Origin: an uncultured Chitinophagaceae bacterium
GTDB lineage: Bacteria > Bacteroidota > Bacteroidia > Chitinophagales > Chitinophagaceae
Reading direction: 5' to 3'
DNA: 52,230 bases
NCBI GenBank assembly: GCA_937996595.1
Contig: CALKVC010000148.1
Coordinates: forward strand, 1 to 52,230
A program made the position numbers and the translations under genes. How positions within the stretch are numbered: the stretch's first letter is position 1; every line of letters starts with the position of its first letter. The notes under the pieces were generated by a model. That model was not told the origin of the DNA and searched no databases. It worked only from the letters and a program-made list of their open reading frames with translations. This document shows positions 32,436 to 39,296 of this stretch, piece by piece.

Positions 32436-34508
32436 TTACTTTTTCCCGGTCCAGTCCTGCATTATGTTCATCGCCTCCCTGATCACAGGGTCTTTTTTTA
32501 TGTTATTTATATAGGCTTCATTTAATTCTTTATTATAATTACTCAAAAGTGCAAACCGTTCTTTATCGAATGAATTATTTCTTACGGAAGACTGTTCAGC
32601 GTCAGCCAGCATTTCTTCACTGAGTAACTTGTATAATTTTTTTGCTTCCCTGTACTGCTGCTGGTAAACGGCCATTGTTAATGGGATCGATCTCTCCTTT
32701 TCATTTCTTTCAGCCAGCCGGATGTATTGGTTTACAGCATTAAAATAGGGATTCGCCGAACTCCTTTGATCACTTTTTGCTTTTAGTGCCGCAACAGGCA
32801 ATGCAGGTAAAGCCGAATATGAACCTGGTTTACTCCTGTCCGGTTGTAAAGCACTTGTCTGTGACTTTTCTTTGTAGGTATCGCTACTGTAAATATCGGG
32901 CAAGGCAATATCTGGTTCCACCCCGGTCCATTGTGTTGTACCCCCGTTTACCCTGTAAAACTTTTCACCCGTAACTTTTACATAATCCTCATATTTTTTA
33001 TTTGGATCAGGCATTGCAGTATCCATAGGTAAAATTATTTGTGCAGTACCTTTACCATAAGTAGTACCGCCCACTATTATAGCCCTATTGTAATCCTGCA
33101 AAACAGCGCCTATAAACTCGCTGGCACTTGCGCTAACACCATTTACCAGTACCATCAGGGGGCCGTCGTAAATGGTTCCCCTGTTGGGGTCTTTTAAAAA
33201 TCTCACTTTCCCTTCCCGGTCTTTAATAGATGCTACCGGGCCAATGTCAATGAAAATACCGGCTAGTTGCATTGCTTCCCAAATGCTTCCGCCACTGTTA
33301 AATCGCAAGTCTAAGATAAGGCCTGCAATATCATCTTTTTTTAGCTTTACAATTTCCTTGCTTACATCGTTTGCACTGCCATCAAAGTTAATGTCGTCCA
33401 TTTTTTGAACGGATGTATTCTCACGACTGTAAAAGCCAGGCAAGTTAATGTAGCCAATGTTACTGTTACCATTCAAAACATAGCTCTTTACCACTTCTTC
33501 TTCATTGGAAATTTTTTCTTTAGCCAGCTTCACAATTTTTGTTTCACCGGTAACTGTACGGACTTTTATTTCTGCTTCTGATTTATCTTTCCCAGTAAAA
33601 AAGGCATCTATTTCGTTTTCGGTAAGATCAGAGAAATTTTTAAATTCTTTTCCTATTCTAATTGCAATCAATACATCACCCTTGTGCAACTCTCCGTTAC
33701 TCCACGCACTACCCCCTGGTTGCAGAAAGGATACTTCAGGTTCTCCTTTGTCATTTTCGTCCACCTCAAAACCTAAACTGTATTCAGATGCACTCATCTG
33801 GGTTTCAAAATCATCTTTTGCTGCCATGTTCATATATGTGGTATGCGGATCGTAGCACCAGGCTATACAGTTCAGGTAATTCTCCTGAAGATCCTTTTCA
33901 AAATCTTCTGGTGAATTTCCCAGCAATCGTTTGATGTATTTATCCTCACGATTTTTTTGAAGTGCAATTTCTTTTTTCTCTGCCGCTATAAAATCGGAGG
34001 GCGAGATAAGCGTAGAATCATTTTCATCAGCAATTCTATGCAGCACCTGCCATTTCAAATATTTTCTCCAACGTTGCTGCAACTCATTATCATTTGTTGC
34101 AAATGCAGTAAATGGATATTGCATATTATCATTTGAAGAAAAATCGAGTGGTTTTGCCAATACATTTTTTACAATTGAATCAACACGATGCAACCGGTTA
34201 CGATATAGAACAACACTTTTTTTAAAGAACTGCCATTGTCCTGCATTCATCTCTTCATCAAGCGTCATTTTAAAAGGTTCAAGCACAGCTATATCAGCTT
34301 GAGTAAAAAAAAGCTTTTCATCATCTAAAAATTCCATCCATTTGTTATATAAGCGTATTGAAACTGTGTCGTTCCACGAAAGTGGCTGGTAATGATTTTT
34401 TTCCAGGAATCGTTTTAAAATCAGCGCTTTCTGTTTCAGTAAATCAGTTTTTTGCGCACATACCATGCTCGCAAAGCAACAGAAAAGCAGGGTTAATATT
34501 TTTCTCAT
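32436..34508 (-). CDS. Second Prc-like carboxy-terminal processing peptidase (S41)
   Basis: This 690-aa exported protease has a signal peptide (MRKILTLLFCCFASMVCAQ). The layout equals that of the Prc at 7.9-10 kb: a helical N-terminal domain to about 210, PDZ at about 235-325 (SLGFEVD, FLQPGGSAWSNGELHKGDV), the S41 core and a helical C-terminal part. The catalytic set is intact: Ser461 in SASASEF, Asp472 and Lys486 in TYGKGTAQ, with LDLRFNSGGS where Prc has LDLRGNGGGS. The two proteins are clear but diverged paralogs. A cleaved signal peptide replaces the N-terminal anchor, which may mean a different location or substrate set. Confidence 0.92.
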   Translation of the reverse strand: MRKILTLLFCCFASMVCAQKTDLLKQKALILKRFLEKNHYQPLSWNDTVSIRLYNKWMEFLDDEKLFFTQADIAVLEPFKMTLDEEMNAGQWQFFKKSVVLYRNRLHRVDSIVKNVLAKPLDFSSNDNMQYPFTAFATNDNELQQRWRKYLKWQVLHRIADENDSTLISPSDFIAAEKKEIALQKNREDKYIKRLLGNSPEDFEKDLQENYLNCIAWCYDPHTTYMNMAAKDDFETQMSASEYSLGFEVDENDKGEPEVSFLQPGGSAWSNGELHKGDVLIAIRIGKEFKNFSDLTENEIDAFFTGKDKSEAEIKVRTVTGETKIVKLAKEKISNEEEVVKSYVLNGNSNIGYINLPGFYSRENTSVQKMDDINFDGSANDVSKEIVKLKKDDIAGLILDLRFNSGGSIWEAMQLAGIFIDIGPVASIKDREGKVRFLKDPNRGTIYDGPLMVLVNGVSASASEFIGAVLQDYNRAIIVGGTTYGKGTAQIILPMDTAMPDPNKKYEDYVKVTGEKFYRVNGGTTQWTGVEPDIALPDIYSSDTYKEKSQTSALQPDRSKPGSYSALPALPVAALKAKSDQRSSANPYFNAVNQYIRLAERNEKERSIPLTMAVYQQQYREAKKLYKLLSEEMLADAEQSSVRNNSFDKERFALLSNYNKELNEAYINNIKKDPVIREAMNIMQDWTGKK

Positions 34509-34907
34509 AAAACGTAAATGCTGCTGATAATTATTAGATATATGTCCCGGATATCACAATATTTCGTTTGCACCTGCAGAGCAAGTTATTGTTAATTTTC
34601 GATTCCTGCAATCAAGCTTCATGACTTATCTCGCGCTTTTGAGGGTTTTAAGTATAACTGACCTGGGGCAGATAACTATGTGATAGCATTTTTGCAGCAA
34701 AAATGAACAATGAATTTTTAGCTTACTTTGTATTTTTAGTTCTAAACCAGTCACAGACCGGCGGCCTTAGAATGACACAAGTGATCCTTCGGAACACTTG
34801 AGCCAGTTAGATGCAATTCAGTGGATTGTTAAATCATATTCCCGTATTATTTTGAATAGTTATATTATTTTCCTATTTTACCAACCAATTATTTTAACAT
34901 AACCCAT
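34509..34907. other. 399-bp divergent intergenic region with two inverted repeats
   Basis: No ORF is convincing here. I see a near-continuous 19-bp palindrome, catttttgc-a-gcaaaaatg, at 34687-34705, and a hairpin at 34778-34800 with arms caagtgatcc and ggaacacttg (nine of ten pairs) closing a 3-nt loop. No T-run follows, so neither is a classical terminator. The region separates the minus-strand protease from the plus-strand tail-fibre-like gene and must hold both promoters. I cannot place either promoter with confidence. Confidence 0.5.
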
Positions 34908-36158
34908 ATGAAAAAAATCATAATTCTTTTATCGTTCTTCCCTGCAATCGTAACTGCCCAAAATGTTGGTATTGGTACAAACACACCGGCAGTAAAACTA
35001 CATGTTAACTCTACCACCAACGAAGTATCCAGGTTTAATGGCCCGGCCCAAATGTACCTGGGTATTTATGAAAACAATAATTATCGGGGATATCTCGGTT
35101 CTTTCAGTGGCAGCACAGAAGACTTAGATTTTGGTACCGGTGCCGGCAATACAACCGGCAAACTGCATTTTACCATACAGGCAGTGCCCAAATTAACCCT
35201 GAACTTCGATGGCAAATTTGGCATTGGCACCACCACACCGCAATACCTTGCCCATATCAATGGTGGCGACCTGTATGTTGAAAGCAATACCGGAAAGATC
35301 ATATTAGGTACCAATGCTAACCAATGGCGTTTTGGCACGGCAAATGCAGGCGCTGATATGCGCTGGTATACATATAACGGCAATATTGAAACACCCATTC
35401 ATAATTTTATTCAGAACGGGAATATAGGTGTTGCTACAGGCTTAACAAACACAATTGCCAGGTTAGATGTAAAAGGAGCGGGAACCACTTCCTCCACCAA
35501 TACATTCGCTTTAAGGAACAGCAATGGAGACACTCTGTTTCGTATGCGTGATGACGGCCGTATGGGAATCGGTTATAACGGCACTACATATGGCCGAACG
35601 ATTAATTTGGGTGGTACCGGTATCAACTTTTATACTTCCAATGAAGCTGCTTTTGGCGGTGCCATTTTCCCAACCGATACGTCGTTGGTATTTTGGTCAA
35701 ACAGCAACTCCAATAATTACCTTGTTTTTCAACCATCATGGGGTAATACCGGCATTGGCACCTATACCCCCAATGCAAAATTCCATTTAAACGGTGCCCA
35801 GTTGATCGGCAATAATTCTGCCCGGATTGCAACCGGGTATTCATTAAGTGTTGACGGGAAAATTATCAGCGAAGAATCTACTGTATTGAACAGTACCTCC
35901 TGGCCGGATTATGTATTTGAAGAAACATACAGGTTAACCCCATTGGATGAACTAGAGAAACAAATACAGAAGCAAAAACATTTACCCAATATACCATCTG
36001 CAGCAGAAATAGATAAGAAAGGCATTGAACTGGGTGATATGACCAGGCGTCTCCTGGAAAAAGTAGAAGAACTCACCCTGTACATCATAGAACTTAAAAA
36101 AGAAAACAAAACATTGGAAGAAAGGTTGAAAAAGATAGAGGAAAATACAACCAAATGA
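34908..36158 (+). CDS. Secreted tail fiber domain-like protein
   Basis: This 416-aa exported protein has a signal peptide (MKKIIILLSFFPAIVTAQ). It shows repeated NVGIGTNTPAVKLHV, FGIGTTTPQYLAHI, GIGTYTPNAKFHL units, the beta-rich fibre repeat common in Bacteroidota surface proteins annotated as tail fiber-like. A conserved C-terminal block follows: DYVFEETYRLTPLDELEKQI, then HLPNIPSAAEI and a coiled coil (about 375-412, LEKVEELTLYIIELKKENK). The family is secreted and probably trimeric; its function (adhesion or matrix) is unknown. Despite the name, no phage gene is near. A right-handed beta-helix gene follows on the same strand. Confidence 0.82.
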   Translation: MKKIIILLSFFPAIVTAQNVGIGTNTPAVKLHVNSTTNEVSRFNGPAQMYLGIYENNNYRGYLGSFSGSTEDLDFGTGAGNTTGKLHFTIQAVPKLTLNFDGKFGIGTTTPQYLAHINGGDLYVESNTGKIILGTNANQWRFGTANAGADMRWYTYNGNIETPIHNFIQNGNIGVATGLTNTIARLDVKGAGTTSSTNTFALRNSNGDTLFRMRDDGRMGIGYNGTTYGRTINLGGTGINFYTSNEAAFGGAIFPTDTSLVFWSNSNSNNYLVFQPSWGNTGIGTYTPNAKFHLNGAQLIGNNSARIATGYSLSVDGKIISEESTVLNSTSWPDYVFEETYRLTPLDELEKQIQKQKHLPNIPSAAEIDKKGIELGDMTRRLLEKVEELTLYIIELKKENKTLEERLKKIEENTTK

Positions 36159-36243
36159 TGTTGATTGCTCAAAATTTCCACCTGTTATCTTTTCAATCTG
36201 TTCATGTAACCTAAAGGCAGATTTCGGTGACTGAAAGGGTTTT

Positions 36244-36275
36244 ATTGCAGTAAAAACCTATATCATATATTTTTG
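36244..36275 (+). promoter_or_regulatory. Putative promoter of the beta-helix gene
   Basis: ATTG at 36244-36247 and TATTTTTG at 36268-36275 are 20 bp apart, close to the TTTG-N19/20-TAnnTTTG consensus. The gene starts 71 bp downstream. Confidence 0.55.
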
Positions 36276-36346
36276 AGGATGTTTTATCCGGGAATAAGTA
36301 TTGAAAAATTCATATGCCCTTTATTTAATAACCGGACAACCAATCA

Positions 36347-38995
36347 ATGAAATACACTTCTGTCTTATGCTTCTTAATCTCATGTTTGCTTTGCAAACCC
36401 GCTTTTGCCGGAAGCATGCAGGCAAATCCTGCCAAGCCTATTTACACGGCAAAGGAATCCAATAAAAGAATACTTCCTGCCCGTTTCGGCATAAAAAATA
36501 ATGGTACACTTATCAGCCACTCAAACCTGTATGCCTGGCTGGATGCCTGTAAAAAACAGCGTAGCCAGGTTCATTTTCCTGCAGGGAAATACCTGTTGCC
36601 CGCTGATGTTGAATACGATTTTGGCAACAATGATCTCCTCATCACCGGCGACGGTCCGGGAAAAACCATATTAACCACCCATGCCGGACCGGAAACCAAT
36701 GTTGCCATCCCCGAAAAGATAAACCTTACTGAAAGCAGGATGAAAAAAGACGGTATTTACCAGGTTGATATAACTGCAGCTACCGTTCACCGTGATTATG
36801 TATCCGTTGCCAATGCTCCGCCGGATTCCTATATCCGTATAGAAAACGGAAAAGTAAGTGTTGTAACATTGGAAACGGTAAAGGCACTTGGATATGTAAC
36901 TGAACTGGATACCGAAAAACCCGATCCTGGTATTGACGGCATCTATGTTGTTGCAAAACATGGGTATCATGAATACGGCGGAGGTTTTGCTCATCTTACA
37001 CTTGGCTTTAGCGGCTCACCGCTATATCTGCAAGGCACTGTATTACAGCGTAAAAATGGGAACTGGAGCCGTTTCAGTCCCGGCGTGGCTTTCACTGCCG
37101 CTGGAAATTTCTCAGTAAGGAATATCTGCTTCAGTAATTTCCGACCATACCTGTTCCTGCCTGCTTCTAATAAAAGAAACGCGATATTAAAAACAAGTGA
37201 TCATTTTGTTGTTGAGAACTGCAGGTTTGAACATACCGCCCGCATCCTTGCTACCATGACTTATGCCGGCATCAGTGAAACGCCCGAATGGTATAAGGCA
37301 AGCAGTCATTATCCAGCTACCGGGCCATTCCGTTTCAAACGCTTTATCATAAAAGGAAACGAATTCCGCTATATACATGAATCCATATCCTGGGGAACAC
37401 CTCCTGCAAACTTCTATTCAATAACCGGTAATAATGTACACGATTGTTATACCATGCTAAACTGTTTCTACCTGTTTCCGCCATCCAATACAGCAAAACG
37501 GTCATATGAAAAAAGCAGGTTCAGCATCAGCGGAAATTCGTTTACGCGTATCCGTTCTCTCAATGCCGGTTCAGAAAACACCATACAGCTCATACGAACC
37601 TGGCAGGAAGGCAATATCAGCAGCAATGTGTTTACAGATTGTACAGGCATTCACCTGTACCTTAGTGGCAGGACAATAATCCGCCGGAACCGCTTAAAGA
37701 CATTTATGGCCGATGCTCCCCCAAACCAACCCAGGCCGCCGTTGATACTGGTTAAAATGGCCGGAAACGAGTTCATCACTCTATCCAATAATAATTTCCG
37801 CTTCGGTATGATGGGAAACCTGGTAGCCAACGAATCGCTGGCCTCTTTCCAAATACAGAACAATATCCTGTACGGTGCGGGTAACCGTTACCTGGTAAGC
37901 GATACCCGAAAAATAGACAGGCTTGATATGTATAAGACCTATATCATCGCAAACATGGCCGTTTTTTCAACCCTGGCAGGCAAAGAAAATATTGATACAA
38001 CGGTAATGGTATCCGATATGGTTTACTTCAATAAACGCCGGTCCAGGTGGGAAAAACAACAGAACACTTATCCCATGTACCTTTTCAGCGAAGTGAATCA
38101 TTTAACCGGCAACAAACAGGATATTCGCTTTACCGGCAATGACATTGAAACCGGGTATTTGACAAGGATTCAAAAAACAATACCCGCTGTTTATCATTCG
38201 GTCACTTTTTCCAACAACCGGATTGCCTTTTGCACCGGGTTAAACGCCGGTAATAAACACACAACAATAAATAATTACAGGTTTACAGGAAACAGGGTGA
38301 ATAACGGATCACTCGTTATGACCAGCCTGGGCAATGTATCATCATCTGTAAGGAAAGTACAAATAAGCAATAACAGGTTCACGTATAATATCCCGGTCCA
38401 TTTTGCATTTGCTGCCTCTGATTCACTGCTGTTCCAATCAAATATTTTCAGCTATACTACAAGCGAACTCCACAATGCTTTTATTCAATCAAATGCTCAA
38501 ATCCGATTGCCGGAAACAGGTTCCAACAACCTGCTTGAGCTTTCCGGCCATCCCGGCCAGGTAATGAGTATTTATAAAAACAGGTTCACTGCTTTCATGA
38601 GCAAAGGGACAACCCTTCATGTAATCAACCCCGTTAGTTTATTTATACAGGAAAACGAGTTTGATATGAATATGCTTTCATGGCAATCAAAGACGGGAAA
38701 AACAAGGAATGCCATACTGATTACATCAGACAGTTCCTGTTCATCTATAAATATCACAGGGAACAATTTTCTTCCGGAAAGCAGTAAAGAGAATTACCTG
38801 GTAAGGTTTGATGATTCAGCAGGAATGGTGCCTGAAATAACCCTAAAAGGCAATACAGTTAAGGAAAACAATCAATTTGTAGTAAAAACGATTGAAGCTG
38901 GCAATAAATCTTTCATTAAATATTACAGAGGTGTAATTCCTGACACCTGTAAGGAAAACATACACCAGGTTGGAGAAACAATCAGTATCAAATAA
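36347..38995 (+). CDS. Secreted right-handed parallel beta-helix protein
   Basis: This 882-aa exported protein has a signal peptide (MKYTSVLCFLISCLLCKPAFAG). The N-terminal part (about 45-115, with RFGIKNNGTLISHSNLYAWL and VHFPAGKYLLP) matches the pectate-lyase-3/glycosidase-like opening of beta-helix proteins. From about residue 230 onward, rungs of the type SISGNSFTRI, FTGNRVNNG and NITGNNFLP repeat, as in parallel beta-helices that bind or cut polysaccharides. I see no decisive catalytic residues, so lyase, hydrolase or binding activity stays open. It has its own promoter-like sequence 189 bp after the tail-fibre-like gene. Confidence 0.82.
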   Translation: MKYTSVLCFLISCLLCKPAFAGSMQANPAKPIYTAKESNKRILPARFGIKNNGTLISHSNLYAWLDACKKQRSQVHFPAGKYLLPADVEYDFGNNDLLITGDGPGKTILTTHAGPETNVAIPEKINLTESRMKKDGIYQVDITAATVHRDYVSVANAPPDSYIRIENGKVSVVTLETVKALGYVTELDTEKPDPGIDGIYVVAKHGYHEYGGGFAHLTLGFSGSPLYLQGTVLQRKNGNWSRFSPGVAFTAAGNFSVRNICFSNFRPYLFLPASNKRNAILKTSDHFVVENCRFEHTARILATMTYAGISETPEWYKASSHYPATGPFRFKRFIIKGNEFRYIHESISWGTPPANFYSITGNNVHDCYTMLNCFYLFPPSNTAKRSYEKSRFSISGNSFTRIRSLNAGSENTIQLIRTWQEGNISSNVFTDCTGIHLYLSGRTIIRRNRLKTFMADAPPNQPRPPLILVKMAGNEFITLSNNNFRFGMMGNLVANESLASFQIQNNILYGAGNRYLVSDTRKIDRLDMYKTYIIANMAVFSTLAGKENIDTTVMVSDMVYFNKRRSRWEKQQNTYPMYLFSEVNHLTGNKQDIRFTGNDIETGYLTRIQKTIPAVYHSVTFSNNRIAFCTGLNAGNKHTTINNYRFTGNRVNNGSLVMTSLGNVSSSVRKVQISNNRFTYNIPVHFAFAASDSLLFQSNIFSYTTSELHNAFIQSNAQIRLPETGSNNLLELSGHPGQVMSIYKNRFTAFMSKGTTLHVINPVSLFIQENEFDMNMLSWQSKTGKTRNAILITSDSSCSSINITGNNFLPESSKENYLVRFDDSAGMVPEITLKGNTVKENNQFVVKTIEAGNKSFIKYYRGVIPDTCKENIHQVGETISIK

Positions 38996-39037
38996 AATCA
39001 TTTAAAGGCAACTAAAAAAATATTAACAGGTTAACTT

Positions 39038-39070
39038 ATTGTGCTATTAAAATATCATTCAGTAATTTTA
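39038..39070 (+). promoter_or_regulatory. Promoter-like sequence for the small ORF
   Basis: ATTG (39038-39041) and TAATTTTA (39063-39070) are separated by 21 bp. Seven of eight -7 positions and three of four -33 positions match the Bacteroidota consensus. The small ORF starts 13 bp downstream. Confidence 0.4.
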
Positions 39071-39082
39071 AAGTTGCAGAAA

Positions 39083-39142
39083 ATGTTTAAAGATTCAGCT
39101 CTAAGAGTAGAATTACTGAAGATGATGCTACCGAAGAACTAA
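39083..39142 (+). CDS. Possible 19-aa small protein
   Basis: The frame reads ATG to TAA and would encode MFKDSALRVELLKMMLPKN, a basic, amphipathic 19-residue peptide. It is framed by a promoter-like sequence 13 bp upstream and a strong terminator 19 bp downstream, so a transcript of roughly 120 nt is plausible. The short length means that coding is unproven; the unit could equally be a small RNA or a leader. I do not recognise the peptide. It sits between the beta-helix gene and the converging formate dehydrogenase operon. Confidence 0.3.
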   Translation: MFKDSALRVELLKMMLPKN

Positions 39143-39160
39143 TGTTGATTAAAGCTCCTT

Positions 39161-39200
39161 CCCGCAATCGGGGCGTATATCGATTGCGGGGGCCCTTTTT
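39161..39200 (+). terminator. Rho-independent terminator
   Basis: The arms cccgcaatcg (39161-39170) and cgattgcggg (39181-39190) are perfect complements with a 10-nt loop, followed by ggccc and five T. It is 166 bp past the beta-helix stop and 19 bp past the small ORF stop, and fits the latter better. Confidence 0.88.
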
Positions 39201-39202
39201 GA

Positions 39203-39230
39203 GTACCTTTTTGGGCAAGCAAAAAGGTAC
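39203..39230. repeat. Palindromic hairpin element
   Basis: The arms gtaccttttt (39203-39212) and aaaaaggtac (39221-39230) are perfectly complementary around gggcaagc. It directly follows the previous terminator and lies 67 bp past the end of the converging formate dehydrogenase gene. It may act as a terminator for that gene, although the T-run on that side is weak. Confidence 0.7.
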
Positions 39231-39296
39231 AAAACCAATACTTTACTAGAATACCTTATGATATCGGAAATTTCAATAACACTACACTTTAACTGG

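Noticed and set aside
34908..36158. Prophage remnant, suggested by the tail-fibre-like protein
   Set aside because: The protein has a signal peptide and no phage structural, packaging or replication gene is near; this family is common on Bacteroidota cell surfaces.
30559..39000. Genomic island inserted at tmRNA
   Set aside because: No integrase, no second copy of the tmRNA 3' end and no other mobile-element gene is visible; only position and an impression of AT-richness suggest it.
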